64,000 nt of DNA, taken from Orthonyx spaldingii. Taxonomy: Eukaryota > Chordata > Aves > Passeriformes > Orthonychidae. Numbering within the stretch: the first letter of the stretch is position 1; every line of letters starts with the position of its first letter. Of the stretch, positions 39,301 to 51,300 are shown piece by piece. A program made the translations under genes and the position numbers. The stretch is from positions 1,031,813-1,095,812 of the forward strand of contig VZTJ01000295.1 in NCBI GenBank assembly GCA_013397795.1, in the 5' to 3' direction. Below the pieces are notes generated by a model. The model worked only from the letters and a program-made list of their open reading frames with translations. It was not told the DNA's origin and made no database searches.

Positions 39301-42300
39301 AAGTTTTTCCTGCTAGAGGTTTGAAATCTCTGTCACTAGTAGCAGCTATTTAGATATCAGCTTAGTTAAGACTGCAAGAAAGGACAGACTGAAATTCAAC
39401 CTACACTGTTTTCAATCTGCAAGTAAGCAGTATGGATTCAGTTTTCCATATCCTACAACATAATGATTCAACAGACAGTGATGGTACAAATTGTTACCTA
39501 CTGTTCATTACTTTACCTTGTAAGACCCAGTAAACATCACTATTTATTGCTAATTTTTCTAAAAGAGGTGCAATTGAAGTGATATTGATTTTATATTGTG
39601 CAAGGGCTTCGTTGCTTCCATTGTGAATCTTGATAGACCACTGGAGAAACAAAGAAAATAGATTCAGAACCTGTATGTCTGAGGATCCTTAATTAATTGA
39701 TTCTCTTGCTCTCTTAGTAGTTATTTTTCATTATTTCTGTACAGCTAGATTTCTTCAGTTTTCTATTCAAAAGTGCTAAAAAAATTCTTTTGAACCAAGC
39801 AGCTGTCCAGATAGATGATTACATTCAATCACATCATCTAAATACAGAGTATTTAACATTCAACTTAAGTGTGTATTTGACTTTTCATAACTTAAATGGC
39901 ACAAGATGTTTTAATTCAAAGTCTCTTGGCTTTATCCAATGATGAAGTAGCAAAGCCAGTCTTGTTATTGAAAAATCATGGCCAGTTCAGTCAATTATAA
40001 TCTAGAAAAACTGACCACAGCAAGAGATGCACGCAAACAAAATGTGATGGTGCTATTAAGTCCCAATATTTCCATCTGTTTTGCAGATATCCACAAAGGG
40101 AAAAAAAAAACCAAACAAAAAAACCCAAACAAGAGTAATTTTAATTTCTGGTTTAAACTTCTATAGGAAATGACTGGGAGAATGCTACAGCCACACAAGA
40201 ATTCCTCCTAACTTTTCAAAATGATTTTCCACACTGTATGAAAAATGAATGTAGCATTTTTTTAAAGTGTTACTGTATTTATACGGACTTAGTAAAAACT
40301 TAAAAAAGCAAAACCTAAACAATTAGCCTAAATGTAGGGAACTCTAGATATTTCTAATTATCTACATAAAAATTTCATTGTAAGACAAGTACACTGATTA
40401 ATGTACTTCCTGAAAATATTATTCAACATAAATTAATACTTCATGAAACCAAATAACATACTCTCAGCTGCTCTGAGAACTCACACTGGAGAAAAGGAAG
40501 CAATTTCTCCCAGCAGCTAAATACTTACTTTTGAAACCCCAACACTATTTAACAGACAGTTAAAGCAGCACATTCCATACAACAGGAAGTCAGGAATTAA
40601 GAAGCAGAGCACTGTAGTGACATTCTCAGAGAAGCTCGTTTTCCCAAAATAAGCAAGCAACTGACTTTTGTATGAGCTGGAGTTCCTCCAGCTTATAAGA
40701 CTTTACTGCTATTTATAAACTGTTATGCAGTTGGCATCTTAAGACAGACATGTCCAGGCCACAGTAGCATGATCAACCCAAGAGCTAAGTTAAAGATATA
40801 GGTAAATTTCAAAATGCTGCAAAGTCTAAGAGCACACACCAGTTTAATCTAGTGGCAGGTTACCACACCAGTGTCAGCTATGGTGAGGTTGCTGATGTGT
40901 CTGATTTTTGAAGCTTTTTTTTTGTTAGGAAGTCCCTTAAAATAGGGGATGTTTACATTTGTCCAACTCTAGATATCATATTAAATGCTTTGTATAAATA
41001 TGTAAGTGTCAAAAAGAGCAGAGCCTCCCTGCATGTTGTTAGTTTGTATCTCCTGCCATCCACAAAAGGCAACAAGCTCTGGCTAATGTATGCATATGAG
41101 TAAAGGGAATTATTTAGCTAAGTGTCCTGTAGTTTTGTAACCTGACCTTCTGCATGCCGGAACATTTTCCATATATAATGGTATCTTCTGTGAGAAATAC
41201 AATGACTCATCTTAGTAATAAATGCTACATTCTCAGACTGAGAAAAGATATTCTAGGCTTACTACATTTCCTAAAACTCAAATATTGATGTGGATCCTAC
41301 AGAGGAAGGGAACTTGGGGGTTCATCTAAAGGAAAATGAGAATTTTTGATCCCTCAGGAAATGTGTGGAGGTCTATATACACACATGACCTCCCCTTAAA
41401 ACTGAGGGAATTCATCCTTAGATGGGTATGCCCAGAAGTTTCTAGTTTGGTAGAGTGCCTCAACTCTCTAAACCAAACTGCTTTTGAAGGATTTTGTTTA
41501 AAATGCAACACATTGTCTCCCCCTTACATTTCAGCTAGTATGAAAATATAATAGCTAATTCCTTTCAAATTCCAATTCCCAAATATTTGGAAGTAAGGGA
41601 CATTAAATGTGGAAATAGTGAGATGAGCATTTGTTTGACTGAACACCATTAGTAGAACAGACTATTTAGGGGGAGCTGTTGAATTCCATCCCTGGAAGTT
41701 TTAAAGAATTGTCAAGTACAACACAGGTAGAAATAATCCTGCCTGGTGGCAAACTTATGGGTTAGAACACCTCTTCTGGTCCTTGTCAGCCCTGTTTTCT
41801 GTGAGGCTGCAACACATAGCAGTGGTGGAATCTTCCAGTGGAACAAGATTCCAGAACTCCAATCTTTTTGGTTGCTGAATTATCCTTGTAAAATTAGGAT
41901 TTTTACCCATATATATACATATGAAATATGTGGGGTCAAAGAGACCATCCCAGCATGCACTGTGCTCAAAAGTAGAACTTTGTGGCTGAAAATGGTGTGT
42001 TAAAAATATACCTCAGTTAGTATGCAAATACTTTATTTAACTTTTAAAATTAAGAATCTGCTTTTAATTAAAACCACTTTATTAGCTAGGTTAAAGCAAA
42101 TTAATGCTTATTAACTAGTATTGCTGACAAAAAGCAAGTACTGTACATCACACAGCTATAATAAAATATACCTGATATTTTAAAACTACTTTTTGTAACA
42201 GCAAATTCACTGAGAATAGATATTTTATTATAAACTGGGTTTAACAACTTGATCATGTAGCCAACTTGAGAACATTAAAGTTATCCTACAAAAACTTTCT

Positions 42301-45300
42301 TCTTTACTAAAATCTCCCATATATGTATAACTTACCGTGGCAGCTCCTACTACAATTATATGAGGTTTTGCCGCAGAACTCTAAGACACAAAAATGAAAC
42401 GGAATTAGTTTTAAAATATTCATAAATTATATTTATTATTAGGACTCATATCTTAATTATTAACTGTGACTAACTCGTCCATCAGCTAATGGTTACAAAA
42501 GAGTAGACTGCAGATATATTACAGAGAACATATACCTGATGTATGTGAGATACCTGAATTTTCACATAACAGAATCTACAAAAGCATGAAGTATCAATAA
42601 GCACCTAAAATCATGATAGATTTAGCTGCTTAAATTGTCTTTAAAAGCTATTTAAACATCTACTCCTAAGGTCAAGTAAACTGTAGATCACACTACTGAA
42701 CTTTTTATCTCAGTCTCAGCATTGTGAAACATCTGTTAGAGCTGCTGCACTGACCACTGTTACCCCAGAGGTCTGACAGTTCTATGTAGGACAAGGACAA
42801 GAGCCTGTACTCAAACACAAGAGCACAAGGAAACAAACAGTCCTGAGCACCTCAGTAGGAGTTTTATCCTGGCATAGCCAGGAAAACTAGCAGCTCTCAA
42901 TCTTTACAGAAACCACAGAAAAATGAAAACCAAAAGATAACTTCAGCTATCCTGATGGAAGGTGGTGTGCAAGAATGATCAACAGGATAGCAAAAGAATC
43001 ACTGTGGGCTAGTACTAAGCAACTCCAGGCTATTTAAAAGTCAGCAAAGGAAGAAACAAGAAAAAATTAGCTATCAATCTGTAAACATATTACTTGTTCT
43101 CAGAGTTACGTACAGAATAACATGACAACCTGCATCATGACTGAAACATAGAAGATAATTAATATGCTAATTATGAGGGAAATATAAAATCAAGGAATTC
43201 TTGACTTTGCGCAATTACCTTTGTCTTTCAGTCTGAACACTCAAACTAACACATATGCAAAATCACAGATTCATAGTATATCTCAGGTTGGAATGGGCCC
43301 ATAAGGATCAAAATATTTGGTTACATTAAAGTGGAGTCGTTGCAGCCACAGAGGAAGCAAAATGCCAAACCAGACTGAAATTCCTTTAGCTTTTAATAGG
43401 ATGGATTAACCTGCTCCTAGGAAGTAGGGTTTTTCTAGTTTGCTTAAGGGTCTTTTTGGTCCAATACCATCCTTGGAAGACCAGCAGTTACCCAGAAACA
43501 TACAGACCAGTAAACATCCCCTTTTCACTACTCTGAAGTCAAATTTTAGATCTCTTAAAACAAACCTCAGTCCAAGATTTGATACGTTGCCTCATGGAGC
43601 CATTAACTTCTGGATACCACAGAAAATCCTGTAAAATAAAGGCAGAGTTACTCTGCAAATTTAAAAGACAATCAGTAGACTAAAACCAAAAAATGCAAAA
43701 ATCCAAACTAACTGCCATCAATTCAACGGTAAAGGAAAAACATTTGGCTCAGAGTGTGATTTCCTTTATGGTTAGCGTGAAAAGCTTGACATCTTATTCC
43801 AGTATGGAAAACAGAAAGTAAAGAAAAAAAAAGGGTGGAAAAAGCCAAAAAACCCACAAAACTTTTCCCTCATGAGAAACAAATTTTTATTTGTAGTTCG
43901 GGAGTTGGAATTTCACCAAGAAGGAAATTTTTAAATGTCTGCCAAATAGGATGTCCTTGGGTTTCCAATGCAATCAGGGATAAATCCACAGTCACATCTA
44001 AAACTTATTAGAACTTGCTTCTTTCTCAATTTTCCACATTTTAACCAGCAGGTTTTCTTTGTTCCAAAGCTTAACACAATTGATAACATGAAATCATAAT
44101 TTTCAAACAAAACCAAAACCTAACAATTTACCTTACAACTTCATAAATTATCAGCTGTTTACATCTAATAGTGTTGTGGCTATTAAACACATTACCCAGC
44201 ATTCTTTTAGATGTCAGGAGTAGTGCTCAACTTCCATCTAGAAGGACAGTCTAGACTAGTGCTTATGTCTCCCAGGTAAAGCCATGACTTCCTAGCATTT
44301 AGTTACTCCTTAGGACAGCTCTACTGAATATTCTAAAAATATGTGTTGAAGTGAAATGGCAAGGACCACACAAGCAGAAACTGTTGTGAGGAAACTTTGT
44401 AACACAGAATGCTGAAACACTATCAGCAGAGAGGAAATCTTTTATCTTCCAGTCCTCTGGATTGTTACATTTTGGTAGTTCACTTGAGTACTGTCAATTT
44501 ATTACTTGGCTGTGAAACCTGTGAGCAACCATGCTGTCCTCTGCAGTGGCTGAAGGACAGAAGAGTCACTGTGATGACTAGAAAGGACAAAATTAAACTC
44601 TCCACTTGTTCCCAGTAATTTTCTTTTTTGTTGGTCAAGTATTTTCCACACTTGGATTATTGGGTCACAGCCAGTCTGAATGTGGAAATTCAGCTACCAT
44701 GCCAATAATGTTGAAGAGCAATACTGCATCAAAACAAGGAAGCAGCAGACTGGGAATATATTCTTAACTACCCAGACATCTCCCAAAAGCCCAGACCTGC
44801 CATCTCACATTTTGGTGGTTGGGCACCTACCAAGGCTTAAGGAGTTTTGAAGATGTGATCCTGTCAGGCTAGCCCATCTTTTCCAACATTCTGATACCCA
44901 CATGATAAGCCACATAAGACCTGATCAAAAAGGAATCCTACAAAGTAACCTTTTGTCTGAATTGACTCCTGAAATAATCCACTCCACATCTTACCAGTGC
45001 TCGTTACAGCACAAACACAGGAACATACTGTGAAGGCCAAGAGAGGGGGTCAGCACATGCTTAAACGACCATGGGCTTACACCCTAAAAGGTTATTCTGT
45101 GCTCTAAATCTTAACCATGTACACAAACAAGTACTGAAAACTCACATTCAGACAACTCAGCAAACACACTGACTTCTTTGGTTTTGGTGAATAGAGAACG
45201 AGTTTTCTTCAGGGCATAAATAAATACATGACTAGCACAATCCCAGCACTGCTGACAGCTGTCACGGGAAGCAAAGAAAGCTATTGAGGACAGCACTTCC

Positions 45301-48300
45301 ATTGCCAAGGCAGAGGAAAACAGAGTCCTTCAGAAAAACCAGCCTCAAGTACTTTGTTTTCTTTTTTTAAATATCCACATTGAAATCAACATTGTGCTTA
45401 TTTCTCCATGCAAAAACATGGAAGGAATACTTGTTGGGATAGCACAGAAAACTCAATGGCAATTACAATTACTAATCCAAGGAAGACCCAGATACATACT
45501 CTTACAGCATGAAAAGAATAAACTTTCTGGCAAAAGCTATTCTTGGAAAAGCCAAGTTATAAGATCTGACAAAAAGAAAAATGATACACAGTTTCAGAGC
45601 TTATGACCGAAACTAAGCCACAATACAAGCACTTCATGCCAAAGTCTCTCAACATACAGTATGTTAAGATACACTCTGAAATATCTGCAAAATATTTATA
45701 AACAATGTTGATGGTCTTAACCTGCTTTTGACTTTTCAACTCTGACAGCATTTTCAACTACATTATATGAAATAATAACGATTATATTTTGCAATTTAAC
45801 ACTAGATAAAACCTTACCACTTTAATTGAAGCAGATTCATCTTCAAATGGGATGTTTCCATGCTGTCAAAAAAACCCCCAAAACAACAAAAACAAAGTAA
45901 GAAAAATTTTCAGAACAAAACCAAAATATTTACATACCTATGCTAACTTGCTCTCAGCCAAAGGTTTATCTTCAGTGGAAAGGATTATTCTTGTATAAAC
46001 TTGTCAGTGTATTCACGCAAAATATTTATGTTGCTTTCTTGATAAAACAAGCTACTCAAAGAAACAGATATTTTTCCTGGCAGAAATCTAGCCAACAAAG
46101 TCTGAAATGCTTTCTGTTTACTCTGCTACAAAGGTATCAAATATTTTTCTAAATTTAGCCTCCCAACATAAGAAAAACTTATGACTTTTTCATTTTTCTT
46201 TTCTTACACCGCCTTTCTCCAGCTGTCCTTTTCATCTGCCCACCTCCTTTGCACAAAACAACCAACACAGTTTTAATTAAAGAACAAAAGAAAACAATCT
46301 CAGGCAGAAATAAAATCTGGAATGCATTATCAAATTTTCTGAGTGAAAACTGCAAGAAACCAGAAAGGAAGGAGTCAGATATGCATACATAATCCTCCCT
46401 TAAAGTTACTAAACACAGTATTGATTTCAATTCTGGCCCATAAGAAGAAGTGTACTTCTCTTCTTCAAACTGAGATCTTGATTTCAATAACACCTGACTA
46501 AAGATACTTTCAACTCCAAATTACTTATAGCACTCTATCATGTCACCATTACTTTTGAGCAGCAACAGTGACCTAACCAATTGACTAGGAAAACCAGAGT
46601 TCTTGAATCAATCAAACATCTCGTTTTAACAAGTGGAAGCGACTGCATGTTGAGTGCTGGACAAGCTACCAGCTTTTACTTCTAAGTGGCTGAACTACTA
46701 AATAATTGATAAATCTGATGTACTGATGAAAGGGAAAGGTGTCTTTTCCATCACATATGTACATACATCTATGAAGACATGTGCCCAAGGAGTATGATAC
46801 AGCAAAAGAAATCAACACTCTGTTCAACAAATGATACAGCTAAATCCTTTCTTCCTCTTTCCATCCCACTGCAGTTTACATACTCCACCTTATAAAACTC
46901 AGACAGCTCTTCATCAGTGATCAAAAAGAAGGTAAGACCTGAAGCTATTTTTAGTTTCAGCTTCAAGTTAGACCTGGAAATCTGTCATTGCCCCAAGGAC
47001 TTTTACGAACAGATTAGATCAGCAATTTAACTGACATTTTAAATGACAAATTATAAGGCATGAATTACTACTATTTAAAAACACACAAAGGAGCAATCAT
47101 TTTCTCATCAAGAAACCAAATACGAAGCATAAATTGCTATGGGACAAGTCAGATTCATTAGTTTATTCCCAGGCTGCTGCAAGTTCTCTCCTGAGTTTCC
47201 TAGTTCTCTTCTCAGATTAGCAATTATCTCATCTGTATCCAAACAATTATTTTGGTCTAATCTTGTTGTTCTTCTTCAAAAGACCTTTCTGTGCTTTTCC
47301 TTCCTGATGGCTAGGCCAGTAAGCAGTATAATTTGCTTTTCTGAAGTTTAGACAAGAGTTATGAGGTAAATTGGGAAGAGAGAAACAAAAAAATACATCA
47401 CCAAAATAAGCTAGCTCACCTTAATTCCCTCTTCTTTGACTTGAGGATTTATGAGTTTGATAAATGAATAGAACAGCTGTCGAATTCTAGAATCTCCTAT
47501 AAACACAACATGTTTGTCTATGAGGCAGTTTCTTGCTTCACTGTAAAACAAAACAGCAACAGTAATGTTACAGAAAATATATATCTTAGAAGTATTGTGA
47601 AAATCTACAGACCTATATAGATAATTCTGAACATTATATCCAGCTCTAAAGCATGGTACACTTTTTTAAAACATGCTGAATCAATAAACAGTTTATTGCA
47701 ATTTGCATAGAATTGAAAAGAAACTCTCCTGTTAAAGTGACTAGGCAAACAACTAAGCAGGTTTTCCTATTATGTGTGCTACAAATACAGTAGTTTCAAA
47801 ATGGTAATATATAGTATAATTCTAAAAGAAAAAAAAAAAGTTGTCTTACTAGGAAGGGAAAAAGAAGATTGGTAATTTTATTTGGGATATTTTTACTTGC
47901 AATTTGACAGATAAGGTCAGCAACCTGAGAGTGACATCTGCAGCCTCATGTGGCTCTCTGTAACTTCTGCCACTACCTCCATCATGAACATTTATTTGCA
48001 TTTTTTTACAGAAATACAACTATGGTAAAGGCTGTAGACAACAGATAAAGTACTAGGAAAAGACTTCTTTCTGATAAATGCTGTATATTTTTGAGAGCCT
48101 AGAGAATCAGATATAAAGTGAACAACATATGACACTGCAATTACTACAGCTGCAGTCAAACAACAATGACACTTCTTTCCAGATGAACAGAAGACATGAG
48201 TTTCCTTACCTATTTTTATACTTATGCATCATACAACTGTGAGGTTGCCATACTTTTTCTCCGAGAAATCTCCCACTGGACAGAAGATACTCACATGTAT

Positions 48301-51300
48301 CACCACCTTTAAAATGTTATATTAAGATTAGAATTCAGACATATGAAATTTAAAACATAGTCCTGTTGCTATTATAAAAAATAATTTGACAATATTTGAA
48401 AAACAGAAATTGAAACAATCAGCATCAGTAAACAAATTTAACTGATTGTAAATACATCTTGCACAAGTTTCTGCAAGCTGCCTTCTCACTTATTATACAA
48501 CAGTGTTCTGTAAAGCCCAGCCTTCTCCACAAAATGTTAGTGATCCCACTTCTGCTGTCAGAAAGATGTTATGACTTAGAATGCATTTCCTTTAAAAGAT
48601 GACAATCCACTCTGCAATCTACTACCCAGAATACACTAATATGAAATCAAAGAATACAACTTGAATAAAATAATCTTCTACACAGAATCATCATGCACAG
48701 CATCTTATATAGAACACAAAACTCTTCACAAGGTTTGCAAGAAAGTCTGTTGCATTTCTTTGTTTAAGACATATGGTTTTAGAACAGATGACAGGGGTTA
48801 ATATGGAAAAAAAAAAAACCAAAAAACATTTACACGTCAATTTGCTGATCATTCTGAATTGCACTTATCTTCTCCAGTCAATAAGCTTTATGCTAATTAA
48901 GATTAATCACTTTACAGGTGCTGATGTTCCAGGTCATGCTAAGTTTCAAATATCTCAGTTACGAAATCAGTGATTGTTGTCCTCCCAGCTCCATGTCAGG
49001 TTCTGCTGCCTTGTAACTGAACACCATTCACTGCAAGGGAAGTTGCTCTCCAACATTTTTGTCATACTTGGCATTTCCAAGCACGACAAACAGGGAAATG
49101 GTTGTGAATGAAATGGTAGGGACTTGTCATAGCTTGTGCAGAAACAATGTACCACGGCCCACCTTCACTTCACTAAGCTCAACTCACACTTTGGTTTTCA
49201 AGCAACACAATTTCCCTGATTCTCACACTTACAAACTCATATAAACAATCATTTCAAGTAAGTTGCATAAAAAAAGAAACTGTCAGGAATAATAAAGCAA
49301 CAATCTAATCAAAAACAACATGAGTTTGATAATGAGGTGACTTAGAGTTATTACTGATATAAAGTCCTCCACTTTGCAGATGATGACAACTAGGAGATGT
49401 ATCAAAATTATGTAAGAGTGAACTATGTAAAAGAATATCCATGACTAATCAGACTCCCTCTGATATCCATTAACCTGCTGAGAAAGATATACAAGAAAAT
49501 AAGGACAGTTATTCATGGTCAGACCAATGGTCAGTCTAGCCTGGAATTCTGTTTCAACAGGGGCCATAAGCAGATGCTCAGAGATGAATAAAAAGAGGGC
49601 ATGTAAATATAATGTTCTTGCCTAATATTCTCCCAACTACGTTCATTCCAGGGACTTACTGAACTGGACATGCAGTCTGCAAGTTTTTAGCACCCACAGC
49701 ATCCTTCTACAAGAGTTTTCTGCATCCACAGCTGATGCTTAAAGACTCACCTGCCTTTATTTGAAATATCATTTCTATTAGATTTTCTTGGCACTCGCTG
49801 GCTCTTCCATGAGACAAGGCAGTTTGGACTTATGTCTGTCATGATTTGTAGACCACTATCACTTCTTTCTCAATCAAGTTTTCAAGACTGGAGGATGTCC
49901 TTATCTTGAGGTCATGACCCAAGCTCAGTACCTCTGTACTCCATGGCACTGCCACCATAATAATTGCCCATAAACAGATCCATCCTTCATCCTACAATAT
50001 GTTCACTGAAGTAACATTCCAAACATCATACACTGTATACATGTTAAACATAGAGACAATAGTTCATGTCAAGGGGTTATGCTTTCTTTCCCAAATCCAG
50101 GTACTGATTATCTTACTACCTGAGCAATATTAGAAAGCTCCTGAAACTCATTAGGGGCATTACTGATGTTTGATATCTTCCTTTAAACATAATAGTAGAA
50201 AATAGGGGGAGAAGATGAGGGAGGGGAATAAAAGAAAACTGAAACAGCAACCAAGAAAGTAAGCTGGAGGTTACAGACCAGACAGTGCCTCCAGAAATGC
50301 TCAACTCTGGCTTCAGCAGATTAAATAGCAGCCAAAACACTACACTCATTTTAATACACCACAACTTCTTATTAACCATCAATGAGAACTTAAAAGAAAA
50401 AAACAAACAAACAACAAAAAACCCAACCAAAAAAGCCCAAAACTTGAGAAAAAGAATTCTAAGTGCCACTGTATACACAAAGGACAGACCATTCTTTTTA
50501 AACTCTTTCTTTATGTAAATTATCCTTCCAACACATTACCTTTTATGCTAAGATACACTACATTATAGTTATACAAAGTGTAAAATTTATCTGAATTTTA
50601 TTATGCTCATTATTCTAATTTATCATTCCTCAAAATCGTGGTTATTCCATTGATATTGTGAAATCCCAGTCTTCACTCAGTGCCAGAGCAGACTAATTTT
50701 CACAAAGCTTTCTCTAAAATGCATATTCTCTTTTTCAAAGAGCTGGAAATTCAATTGTTCTCTATTACTCAAAATAAAAAATGTAGTTTTAAACAGAGTC
50801 TACTACTGTTGATTTTAAGAATGCAAAAGTTTAAATAAAAGCTTATTTCCAAAAAGGTTGAGGACTGTACCTTTGAAATATAACAACTGAAAAACACACA
50901 GCACTAACTGCACTGGATACTACGTAAACATTCAATCCACTTAACTCTTCACAAGTTAAAGACAGTCTGTACCTTCTCTTAACTCACATTCTTTTGCAAA
51001 AAAATGTAGATAACCCTAAATATGACAGTCTTCCTGAACATGGATCTGTCCTTCCACAACCCCAGTTCAGCACTTTTTCATACAAGTACATTTTATACAG
51101 GCAACTTTGACTGAGAAGTACACTGGGCTGCTCCTATTTATAGTATGTAGTTGCATGGCTGAGGCCAAAATTAGCTAAAATATTTACATGCAATGACAAC
51201 CAGACAACAGGGAAAGTATAAAAGCACAACAAAACCAGCAATCCCTTCCGTGACATGGCCTGGCTTTCATAGCCTAGCAACTTTGAGCCTGTTTGCAGCC

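Noticed and set aside
50116..50478. 120-residue minus-strand open frame in CASD1 intron 1
   Set aside because: Hydrophobic content comes from an A-rich simple tract on the plus strand read as F/L codons; no homology recognised.
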